DNA from: DASSTJ01 sp035707965
GTDB lineage: Bacteria > Actinomycetota > Actinomycetes > Actinomycetales > Angustibacteraceae
Assembly (NCBI GenBank): GCA_035707965.1
Contig: DASSTJ010000025.1
Coordinates: forward strand, 1 to 12,717
Length of the DNA: 12,717 nucleotides
Direction: 5' to 3'
Both the position numbers and the translations under genes were made by a program. The notes under the pieces are model-generated. The model was given only the letters and a program-made list of their open reading frames with translations, had not been told where the DNA came from and searched no databases. Of the stretch, positions 6,864-12,717 are shown piece after piece (the first letter of the stretch is position 1; each line of letters starts with the position of its first letter).

Positions 6864-7353
6864 CCTTCACGGACGACGCACCGGCGATCTGGTCGACCCA
6901 CCGCGCGACCGCCGTCCAGTCTCGGAAGTCCCCGTACGGCGCCTTCACGGCACGGACGACGAGCCTCTCCGCCAGACGCAGCCCGTCCGGGTCGAGCGCG
7001 CCGGCCAGCAGCACGTGCCCACGCGCCCCGGACTCGGAGAGCATCGTGACGACGTCCACCGGCTCCTCAGCCGGAACCGGCGGGTTGCCCAGCGGTCCGG
7101 ACGAGAACAGCCACACGTCGCGCCAGCGCAGTGCTGCGGAGTGCCGCCGCACGAGGTCCTTCGCGGCCCGCAGCCAACGACCGGCGTACACCGCGCTGCC
7201 GATGACGACCACGTCGTACGGTCCGACGTCGAGGACGTCCTCGGGGGCCACCTGGTCCACGTCGAAGCCGCGGTCACGCAGCCCCGACGCCACGGCCCTG
7301 GCCAGTCCTTGCGTCGAGCCGTGCTTGCTGGCGACCGTCACCAGTGCTCTCAC
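6844..7353 (-). CDS. Flavodoxin-domain protein, HemG/protoporphyrinogen-oxidase-like
   Basis: This encodes 169 residues. The GTG start at 7353-7351 has GGGAGG four bases upstream and lies 10 bp after the stop of the upstream stress-protein gene, so the two are co-transcribed and probably coupled. The single domain is a flavodoxin fold: the FMN phosphate loop SKHGSTQGLA (9-18), the second strand and loop YDVVVIGSAVYAGRWL (46-61), the aromatic loop WLFSSGPLGNP (81-91) and the family-typical tail GDFRDWTAVARW (141-152). This pattern fits Flavodoxin_5, which includes menaquinone-dependent protoporphyrinogen oxidase HemG. Many actinobacterial members are only annotated as flavodoxin-like, and heme synthesis genes are not nearby, so an FMN redox role in the stress operon is safer than a heme role. 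The stop codon lies in an 11-bp tandem repeat. Confidence 0.85.
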   Translation of the reverse strand: MRALVTVASKHGSTQGLARAVASGLRDRGFDVDQVAPEDVLDVGPYDVVVIGSAVYAGRWLRAAKDLVRRHSAALRWRDVWLFSSGPLGNPPVPAEEPVDVVTMLSESGARGHVLLAGALDPDGLRLAERLVVRAVKAPYGDFRDWTAVARWVDQIAGASSVKATMSPP

Positions 7354-7363
7354 TGCGCCTCCC

Positions 7364-8314
7364 TCAAGGCTCTTGCGGCCGCAGCGCAGCGGTGGCGAGC
7401 GCCGGCAGCTCGTGCTCCTGCTCCTGCTGGACCCGACGGGTCACCACCACGGGGCAACGCGCCTCGTGCACCAGCCGACGCGTCACCGAGCCGAGGAGCA
7501 TGCCGGCGAAGCCACCGTGGCCCCTGGACCCCACGACCACCACACCGGCGTCCGCCGAGAGCTCGGCCAGCACCGCGGCCGGCGAGCCCTCGATGACGCG
7601 GGTCGACGCCGCCACCTCCGGACGGACGAGGTGGGCGCGCTCCACCTCCGCCAGTGCCACCGCCTGTGCCGCCGCCTCCGGGTCTGGTCGACCGCCACGG
7701 GACGACGCGGCGGCCGCACCGGCACGCCGACGTCCGGACCGCCAGGTGGAGACGACGACCAGCTCGGCCCCGGAACGTGCCGCGAGGTCCGTGCCCTGCA
7801 GCAGCGCGGCCGACGCGGACCGCGATCCGTCGACTCCGACCACGACCGGGTTCCTGGGGCCCAGCTGCCGTGGCGGCGCCCCGTGGACGACCGCCACCGG
7901 ACAGTCGGCGTGCACCGTCACGGCGAACGCTACAGAGCCCAGAACCCGGGACGGCTGCCACACGGCACCCTGGGCGCCGACGACGAGCAGTGCCGCGGAG
8001 TCCGAGCCGTCCACGAGCGCGGCGACGGGATGACCGACCACGCCGCGGGTGAGGACCTGGAAGCGACAGCTACCGGCCGCGATCTCCGCGCCCTCCCGCG
8101 CCAGCCGGTCGGCGACGTCCTGGTCCTCCTCGGCCCAGTCGTCGTCGAGGAGGTCGACCGCCACCGGGCCGACCGGTTCGACGACCGACCGCACCTCGAG
8201 GGGAAGGTGCCGCAGGTTGCACTGCTCGGCTGCCCACTCCACGGCGCGGGCGGAGCCCGGGGACCCGTCGTACCCGACGACGACACGCAGACGGTCGTGC
8301 TGTGTGGTGGACAT
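7364..8314 (-). CDS. Universal stress protein with two Usp domains
   Basis: This encodes 316 residues. The ATG at 8314-8312 is chosen because GGAGGAGG lies just upstream and the protein then opens directly into the first Usp strand (RVVVGYDGSPGSARA, 10-24). Domain 1 spans about 9-145 and ends with the nucleotide-binding pattern G113-x2-G116-x9-G126-S127. Domain 2 spans about 156-293, starting VVVGVDGSRSAS and ending G262-x2-G265-x9-G275-S276. Both match the ATP-binding Usp signature G-2x-G-9x-G-S/T. A loop of Arg/Ala/Gly (about 192-210) interrupts domain 2. Tandem Usp proteins bind ATP and are induced by hypoxia, nitric oxide or starvation in actinobacteria; their biochemical role is poorly defined. 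It heads the minus-strand run with the flavodoxin and diverges from a second Usp gene across a region holding a DosR-like box. Confidence 0.93.
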   Translation of the reverse strand: MSTTQHDRLRVVVGYDGSPGSARAVEWAAEQCNLRHLPLEVRSVVEPVGPVAVDLLDDDWAEEDQDVADRLAREGAEIAAGSCRFQVLTRGVVGHPVAALVDGSDSAALLVVGAQGAVWQPSRVLGSVAFAVTVHADCPVAVVHGAPPRQLGPRNPVVVGVDGSRSASAALLQGTDLAARSGAELVVVSTWRSGRRRAGAAAASSRGGRPDPEAAAQAVALAEVERAHLVRPEVAASTRVIEGSPAAVLAELSADAGVVVVGSRGHGGFAGMLLGSVTRRLVHEARCPVVVTRRVQQEQEHELPALATAALRPQEP

Positions 8315-8361
8315 GGCTCCTCCTCCTCGAGTCGCCCCACGGTGAAACGCACCGTCGGCGC

Positions 8362-8375
8362 GACCCACCTGTCCC
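8362..8375. promoter_or_regulatory. Possible DosR half-site on the left flank
   Basis: GACCCACCTGTCCC keeps only the right arm GTCCC of the GGGAC-N4-GTCCC core; the left arm is poor. Its centre is 44 bp from the centre of the strong box. Alone this is weak evidence, and it is listed for its spacing. Confidence 0.2.
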
Positions 8376-8405
8376 GATCGTGCTCGCCCGTCCGCGCACG
8401 GGGCA

Positions 8406-8419
8406 GGGACCTTGGTCCC
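8406..8419. promoter_or_regulatory. DosR/DevR-like dormancy box
   Basis: GGGACCTTGGTCCC has perfect 6-bp arms around TT and fits the core of the mycobacterial DosR consensus (GGGACT-WW-AGTCCC), differing only at the innermost arm pair. Universal stress protein genes are classic members of the DosR regulon, so a match in the promoter gap between two such genes is more telling than one elsewhere. At this GC content a GGGAC-N4-GTCCC match would occur by chance well under once in a window this size. Binding by a DosR homologue is inference. Confidence 0.65.
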
Positions 8420-8450
8420 GTGGGCCATGACGCAGTCCAGCCCGAAGGTC

Positions 8451-8464
8451 GGGACCGCTGCCCC
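8451..8464. promoter_or_regulatory. Second, weaker DosR-like site
   Basis: GGGACCGCTGCCCC matches GGGAC-N4-GTCCC with one mismatch in the right arm (GCCCC). Its centre is 45 bp from that of the strong box, towards the rightward stress-protein gene. A weak secondary site beside a strong primary one is a known arrangement at DosR promoters. G/C runs are common here, so confidence is low. Confidence 0.35.
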
Positions 8465-8558
8465 TGACGCCAGACGTGGTCCGGGCCGCACGCTGACGGT
8501 GCGAGCCCGACCATCGAGACGGGTCGACGGTCATGGGCGCGCCGGCCGAGGAGGAGCC

Positions 8559-9455
8559 ATGACCACGTCCCGCACGCAGACCATCGTCGTCGGCGTCGAC
8601 GGCTCGGCAGCAGCCGGTGCCGCGCTCGACTGGGCTGTGGAGGAAGCCGCCCGCGAGGGTCGCCCGCTGCACCTGGTGAGCGCCTACTCGCTGCCGATGA
8701 CCGGCGCCACGCCGATGACCGTCCCGATCGAGGTCGATCTCGCGAAGAGCACGCAGGAGGTCGTCGACGAGGCCGCGGCCCGCGTGCGCGAGCAGGCGCC
8801 GTCCGTGCAGGTCACCACGACCGTGCGCATGGCCAACGCGTCGGTGGCCATCCTGGACGCCGCCCAGGAGGCGGGCACCGTGGTCATCGGGTCCAGAGGT
8901 CACCGCCCGTTGCGGGGCGCGTTCCTGGGCTCGACCGCGCTGCAGGTCGCCACGCACGCGCCCTGCCCGACGGTCGTCGTCCGCGACCTCGGCGCTCGTC
9001 CCGTCGCGTCCCCGCGCCGCGTCGTCGTGGGCACCGACGGGTCGGCCACGTCGCAGGCCGCCATCGCCTACGCCTTCGCCGAGGCCGACGCGCGCGGCTG
9101 CGAGCTGACAGTCGTGCACGCGTGGTGGGTGGACCTCAGCGGCGGGCGGCTCATCGACGTCCCTGCCAGCACCAAGCAGGAGATGGAGGAGCGCCAGCAC
9201 ATCATGCTGGCCGAGGACGTGGCCGGTTTCGCCGAGCAGTACCCGGACGTCGTGGTGCACCCCGTCGTCGTCCAGGACGAACCGGGGGCCGCCATCGCGC
9301 GGCTCAGCGTCGGCGCCGAGCTGGTCGTCGTCGGTTCGCGCGGCCGCGGCGGCTTCCGCAGCCTGCTGCTGGGTTCGGTGAGCCAGCACGTCCTGCAGAA
9401 CGCCGAGTGCCCCGTGGTCGTCGTCCGCCCCCAGGGCGACCGCGCCGAGTACTGA
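8559..9455 (+). CDS. Second universal stress protein with two Usp domains
   Basis: This encodes 298 residues. ATG 8559 follows GAGGAGG and leads at once into TIVVGVDGSAAAGAALDWA (8-26), the first Usp strand and loop, so upstream ATGs in the same frame are rejected. Domain 1 (about 8-142) has the ATP signature G111-x2-G114-x9-G124-S125. Domain 2 (about 154-290) has G259-x2-G262-x9-G272-S273. Both signatures are complete, so ATP binding is expected. It is a paralogue of the divergent Usp gene but clearly different in sequence. It lies upstream of phosphoketolase on the same strand with a gap of 79 bp (4 bp if the longer phosphoketolase start is used), suggesting co-transcription under the DosR-like box. 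Confidence 0.94.
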   Translation: MTTSRTQTIVVGVDGSAAAGAALDWAVEEAAREGRPLHLVSAYSLPMTGATPMTVPIEVDLAKSTQEVVDEAAARVREQAPSVQVTTTVRMANASVAILDAAQEAGTVVIGSRGHRPLRGAFLGSTALQVATHAPCPTVVVRDLGARPVASPRRVVVGTDGSATSQAAIAYAFAEADARGCELTVVHAWWVDLSGGRLIDVPASTKQEMEERQHIMLAEDVAGFAEQYPDVVVHPVVVQDEPGAAIARLSVGAELVVVGSRGRGGFRSLLLGSVSQHVLQNAECPVVVVRPQGDRAEY

Positions 9456-9476
9456 GCCGGTGACCGCAGACCGAGC

Positions 9477-9492
9477 GGTGGCGGCCGCCACC
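9477..9492. repeat. Perfect 16-bp palindrome before phosphoketolase
   Basis: GGTGGCGGCCGCCACC is its own reverse complement, with 8-bp arms and no spacer. It lies 22 bases after the Usp stop and 43 bases before the preferred phosphoketolase ATG. As a DNA site it could bind a dimeric regulator; as RNA it could fold only with a loop taken from its own centre. There is no T-run after it, so it is not a standard terminator. About one such perfect palindrome is expected by chance in 12.7 kb at this GC content. Confidence 0.5.
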
Positions 9493-9534
9493 TCCCCTCT
9501 TGCGCCCGCTCCGGCCGTCCCAGAGGCTGAGGCC

Positions 9535-11913
9535 ATGGTCACCGACGCCGAGTCCCGACACGTCCTTGACCTCGCCGAGGTGGACGCATGGTGGCGTGCC
9601 GCCAACTACCTCTCCGTCGGACAGATCTACCTGATGGACAACCCGCTGCTGCGACGGCCGCTCAGCGTGGACGACATCAAGCCCAGGCTGCTGGGCCACT
9701 GGGGCACCACTCCCGGGCTGAACCTGCTGTACGCGCACCTCAACCGCGTGCTGCGCGAGCGCGCCGGCGTCGACGTCCTCTACGTCACCGGCCCGGGGCA
9801 CGGAGGGCCCGGCCTGGTCGCAGGCGCCTACCTGGACGGCACGTACTCTGACGTGTACCCGGGCATCACCCAGGACGAGCGGGGGCTGCAACGACTCTTC
9901 CGCCAGTTCTCGTCCCCCGGTGGCATTCCCAGCCACGTGGCGCCGGAGACGCCCGGGTCGATCCACGAGGGCGGCGAGCTCGGCTACTCCCTCGCGCACG
10001 CCTTCGGCGCCGTCTTCGACAACCCTCGGCTCGTGGCGGCGTGCGTCATCGGCGACGGGGAGGCGGAGACGGGGGCCCTGGCCGCCAGCTGGCACTCCAC
10101 CAAGTTCCTGAACCCGGTGACCGACGGGGCCGTGCTGCCGATCCTCCACCTCAACGGCTGGAAGATCGCGAACCCGACGGTCCTGGCGCGCATCCCGGAG
10201 GACGAGCTGCGCAGCCTGCTCGTGGGCTACGGCTACGCGCCCAGGTTCGTGAGCGGCGACGACCCGGCGTCGGTGCACCAGCAGCTCGCGCGCACCATGG
10301 ACGACGTCTTCGACGAGATCGCGCAGATCCAGGCTCGCGCACGTGGGGGCGAGGTCGTCGAACGGCCCACGTGGCCGATGATCGTGCTCCGGACGCCGAA
10401 GGGCTGGACCGGTCCGAACGAGGTGGACGGCGAACCCGTCGAGGGCACGTGGCGTTCGCACCAGGTGCCACTGGCCGGCGTACGCGACAACCCTGACCAC
10501 CTGAGGATGCTCGAGGAGTGGCTGCGGTCGTACCGGCCGGACGAGCTCTTCGACGAGACGGGTCGCCTGGTTCCGGCGGTGGCGGCGACTGCTCCCCCAC
10601 CGGGACGACGGATGAGCGACACCCCGCACGCCAACGGTGGTCTGCTGCTGCGGGACCTGGAGCTCCCCGACTTCCGGCACTACGGCGTGGACGTCCCCGA
10701 GCCAGGGCGGCGGCTCAGCGCCCCCACGCAGGTCCTCGGCACCTGGCTGCGGGACGTCGTGGCGGCCAACCCCGACCGCTTCCGCATCATGGGCCCGGAC
10801 GAGACGGCGTCGAACCGGCTGCAGGCGGTGTTCGAGGCGACTCCCAAGACGTGGGTGGCCGAGCAGTGGCCCGTCGACGTCAACCTCGCGCCGAACGGCC
10901 GGGTCATGGAGGTCCTGTCCGAGCACCTCTGCGAGGGCTGGCTGGAGGGTTATCTCCTGACGGGTCGCCACGGGCTGTTCGACTGCTACGAGGCGTTCAT
11001 CCACATCATCGACTCGATGTTCAACCAGCACGCCAAGTGGCTCAAGGTCAGCCGGGACCTCCCGTGGCGTCGGCCGATCGCGTCGCTGAACTACCTGCTG
11101 TCCTCGCACGTGTGGCGGCAGGACCACAACGGCTTCTCCCACCAGGACCCCGGGTTCATCGACCACGTGGTCAACAAGAAGGCCGAGATCGTCCGCGTCT
11201 ACCTGCCGCCGGACAGCAACACGCTCCTGTCGGTCGCCGACCACTGCCTGCGCAGCCGGGACTACGTGAACGTGATGGTCGCCGGCAAGAACCCGTCGCC
11301 CGCGTACCTGTCGATGGACGACGCCATCGCCCACTGCACGCGCGGCCTGGGCATCTGGCCCTGGGCCAGCACCGACGAGGGCGCGGACCCCGACGTCGTC
11401 CTCGCGTGCGCGGGCGACGTGCCGACGATGGAGACCCTGGCCGCGGCCCGCATCCTGCGCGACCGCCTGCCCGAGCTCAAGCTACGCGTGGTGAACGTCG
11501 TCGACCTCATGCGGCTGCAGCCCGAGTCCGAACACCCCCACGGGCTGCCGGACGACGAGTTCGACGCCCTCTTCACTGCCGACCGGCCGGTGGTGTTCGC
11601 CTTCCACGGCTACCCCTGGTTGATCCACCGCCTGACCTACCGGCGCACCAACCACTCCAACATCCACGTCCGTGGCTACAAGGAGGAGGGCACCACCACC
11701 ACGCCGTTCGACATGGTGATGCTCAACGACCTCGACCGGTTCCACCTGGTCATCGACGTCATCGACCGAGTCCCAGGCCTGGGCGTGCGCTGCGCGGGTC
11801 TGCGGCAGGAGATGACCGACGCCCGGCTCGCGGCGCGCCGCTACACGCGCGACCACGGCGAGGACGCCCCCGACATCAGCGGGTGGACCTGGCCCGAGGC
11901 GGCGAGCGACTGA
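9535..11913 (+). CDS. xfp: Xylulose-5-phosphate/fructose-6-phosphate phosphoketolase
   Basis: This encodes 792 residues, a normal length for the family. It is a cytosolic thiamine-diphosphate enzyme that splits xylulose 5-phosphate with phosphate into acetyl phosphate and glyceraldehyde 3-phosphate, and in many members fructose 6-phosphate into acetyl phosphate and erythrose 4-phosphate. Visible marks are ANYLSVGQIYL (23-33), LGHWGTTPGLN (53-63), GPGHGGPG, the ThDP/Mg motif GDGEAETG (173-180) and QDHNGFSHQDPG (529-540). The C-terminal domain includes FHGYPWLIHRLTYRR and the ending DAPDISGWTWP. All parts are intact. The ATG at 9535 has AGAGG 8 bases upstream and fits the usual short N-terminus. 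GTG 9460 would add 25 Ala/Pro-rich residues and nearly touch the Usp stop, but lacks a good Shine-Dalgarno. No acetate kinase or phosphotransacetylase gene is in the window. Placement after a Usp gene suggests induction in low-energy or low-oxygen states. Substrate preference cannot be read from the sequence. Confidence 0.96.
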   Translation: MVTDAESRHVLDLAEVDAWWRAANYLSVGQIYLMDNPLLRRPLSVDDIKPRLLGHWGTTPGLNLLYAHLNRVLRERAGVDVLYVTGPGHGGPGLVAGAYLDGTYSDVYPGITQDERGLQRLFRQFSSPGGIPSHVAPETPGSIHEGGELGYSLAHAFGAVFDNPRLVAACVIGDGEAETGALAASWHSTKFLNPVTDGAVLPILHLNGWKIANPTVLARIPEDELRSLLVGYGYAPRFVSGDDPASVHQQLARTMDDVFDEIAQIQARARGGEVVERPTWPMIVLRTPKGWTGPNEVDGEPVEGTWRSHQVPLAGVRDNPDHLRMLEEWLRSYRPDELFDETGRLVPAVAATAPPPGRRMSDTPHANGGLLLRDLELPDFRHYGVDVPEPGRRLSAPTQVLGTWLRDVVAANPDRFRIMGPDETASNRLQAVFEATPKTWVAEQWPVDVNLAPNGRVMEVLSEHLCEGWLEGYLLTGRHGLFDCYEAFIHIIDSMFNQHAKWLKVSRDLPWRRPIASLNYLLSSHVWRQDHNGFSHQDPGFIDHVVNKKAEIVRVYLPPDSNTLLSVADHCLRSRDYVNVMVAGKNPSPAYLSMDDAIAHCTRGLGIWPWASTDEGADPDVVLACAGDVPTMETLAAARILRDRLPELKLRVVNVVDLMRLQPESEHPHGLPDDEFDALFTADRPVVFAFHGYPWLIHRLTYRRTNHSNIHVRGYKEEGTTTTPFDMVMLNDLDRFHLVIDVIDRVPGLGVRCAGLRQEMTDARLAARRYTRDHGEDAPDISGWTWPEAASD

Positions 11914-11925
11914 AGCGCAGGCGGA

Positions 11926-12717
11926 TCAGGCGTAGGTACGGGCGGCGCTGTCGACGAGCTGCTGCCGCGGCCAGACCGACCACGTCACGGCCAAGAAGGC
12001 GATCGTGGCGACAGCGGCGAGCACGACGGCCAGCGACTCGGTGGTGAGGTCGGCGAGGGCGCCGACCAGGAGGAATGCCATCGCGGTGACGAGCGCGAAG
12101 CCCGAGCCGGCCAGGCCGTTGAGCCGTCCCCGCATGGCGTCCGGTGCGAGGAGCGCGTACGTCGCCATGAGCGGCACCATGAAGCCCTGGCACAGCCCGG
12201 AGAGGACGAACAGCAGCGCCGCCACCGGCCACGACGGGTCCACGACCAGTGCCAGCAGCGGGAGCGGTGCGAGCGTCGCCAGGGGCAGCATGCGTCGCAC
12301 CTGGACGACGGGGTGCCAGCGACCGACGACCGCGACGCCGATCACCGCGCCGAAGGGGACGGCTGCGAGCAGCACGCCACCGGCGGTCGTGTCGGCACCG
12401 TGCGACGCCGCGTACGGCAGCGCCACTGCCTCGGGAGCGACGAGCACGAGCGTCATCACCCAGGCCAGGACCAGCAGCGCTCGCAACGATCGATCCTGAC
12501 GCAGGTGCGCCAACCCCTCCCGGACGTCACGGCCCAGGTCGCGCATCCCGGGCAGGCCCAGAGCGGCCGCGGCAGCCCGTGGTCGGACGGCAAAGGCCAG
12601 GATGATCGCGGAGACCACGAACGTCGCCGCGTCGATCCACAGCGCCCGCCGAGCACCCAGCACGCCGACCACGAGCCCGCCGAGCGCGACGCCGAGCACC
12701 TGGTTGAGCTGGCTGGT
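11926..12717 (-). CDS. MFS transporter, C-terminal part (partial)
   Basis: The frame is open to the right window edge and stops at TGA 11928-11926, so the N-terminal helices are missing. The 263 visible residues begin TSQLNQVLGVALGGLVVGVL, a typical helix-4/5 entry of drug- or siderophore-exporter MFS proteins (EntS-like, MFS_3). They continue with ALWIDAATFVVSAIILAFAV, a cytosolic loop with RDVREGLAHLRQDRSLRALL (about 59-78 of the visible part), and about six more hydrophobic segments including GFMVPLMATYALLAPDAMRG and LNGLAGSGFALVTAMAFLLV. The MRGRLNG motif matches the conserved R.R. loop of this group. The substrate is unknown. It converges on phosphoketolase with only 12 bp between stops and no visible terminator, so the transcripts probably overlap. 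It seems functionally unrelated to the stress module. Confidence 0.88.
   Translation of the reverse strand, partial: TSQLNQVLGVALGGLVVGVLGARRALWIDAATFVVSAIILAFAVRPRAAAAALGLPGMRDLGRDVREGLAHLRQDRSLRALLVLAWVMTLVLVAPEAVALPYAASHGADTTAGGVLLAAVPFGAVIGVAVVGRWHPVVQVRRMLPLATLAPLPLLALVVDPSWPVAALLFVLSGLCQGFMVPLMATYALLAPDAMRGRLNGLAGSGFALVTAMAFLLVGALADLTTESLAVVLAAVATIAFLAVTWSVWPRQQLVDSAARTYA

Larger units (their letters stand above)
8315..8558. promoter_or_regulatory. Divergent control region of two universal stress protein genes
   Basis: This 244-bp gap has no gene I can support. Both outer edges carry the same GAGGAGGAGCC directly before an ATG, so the two genes share identical translation start signals in opposite directions. 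Near the centre is a DosR-like palindrome (8406-8419), with a one-mismatch copy at 8451-8464 and a half-site at 8362-8375. No clear sigma-70 -10 element is visible for either direction, which suits promoters that need an activator or an alternative sigma factor. Confidence 0.6.

Noticed and set aside
9456..9534. Attenuator or terminator before phosphoketolase formed by the 16-bp palindrome
   Set aside because: The palindrome has no spacer for a loop and no following T-run. It is kept as a repeat, not a terminator.
8070..9605. A 511-codon minus-strand open frame across both Usp genes
   Set aside because: It runs antisense through one Usp gene and out of frame through the other, with no domain signal.
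9304..11334. A very long minus-strand open frame (about 676 codons) antisense to phosphoketolase
   Set aside because: It is a shadow of a well-conserved plus-strand gene in high-GC DNA. The translation is Arg/Val/His-rich without recognisable domain motifs, and there is no matching ribosome binding site.
10518..12047. A long plus-strand open frame overlapping the end of phosphoketolase and the MFS gene
   Set aside because: Its translation is mainly Arg/Pro/Ala low-complexity sequence in the wrong frame of two confident genes.
1..12717. CRISPR array, tRNA/rRNA genes, insertion sequence, prophage or integrase site
   Set aside because: I saw no regularly spaced repeats, no tRNA-like segment, no transposase or integrase motif and no terminal inverted repeats.

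Overview
The window is high-GC DNA with short intergenic gaps, strong G/C third-position bias and purine-rich Shine-Dalgarno sites. Its gene families (tandem universal stress proteins, NarL-type two-component pair, phosphoketolase, EcoEI-type HsdR) point to an actinomycete. A member of the Micrococcales/Cellulomonas-like group is plausible, but the genus cannot be fixed from sequence alone. I see no rRNA, tRNA, CRISPR array, transposase or integrase.

Layout. (1) 1-1011, plus strand: the C-terminal part of a type I restriction enzyme R subunit, cut by the window edge. (2) 1072-3530: a divergent pair of exported proteins, a PQQ-type beta-propeller on the minus strand and a small two-repeat secreted protein on the plus strand, sharing a 179-bp promoter region. 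(3) 3544-5369, minus strand: a NarL/FixJ response regulator and its membrane histidine kinase, overlapping by 4 bp. (4) 5567-6214, plus strand: a six-helix DUF998 membrane protein. (5) 6248-8314, minus strand: an operon-like run transcribed as universal stress protein, flavodoxin, conserved hypothetical. (6) 8559-11913, plus strand: a second tandem universal stress protein followed by a full-length phosphoketolase. (7) 11926-12717, minus strand: the C-terminal part of an MFS exporter, running off the right edge.

The most coherent unit is 6.2-11.9 kb. Two double-domain universal stress proteins diverge from a 244-bp region holding GGGACCTTGGTCCC, which fits the core of the mycobacterial DosR/DevR dormancy box. 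One arm leads to a flavodoxin and the other to phosphoketolase, so the block looks like a low-oxygen or low-energy module: stress sensing, flavin redox, and acetyl-phosphate production that bypasses part of glycolysis. The two-component pair here lacks the heme/GAF sensor expected of a DosS partner, so the presumed regulator of the box lies elsewhere. No wholly new system is evident. The main leads are the box with weaker flanking sites about 44-45 bp to each side, a 16-bp palindrome before the phosphoketolase gene, an 11-bp triplicate repeat across the flavodoxin stop codon, and the unrecognised two-repeat secreted protein.
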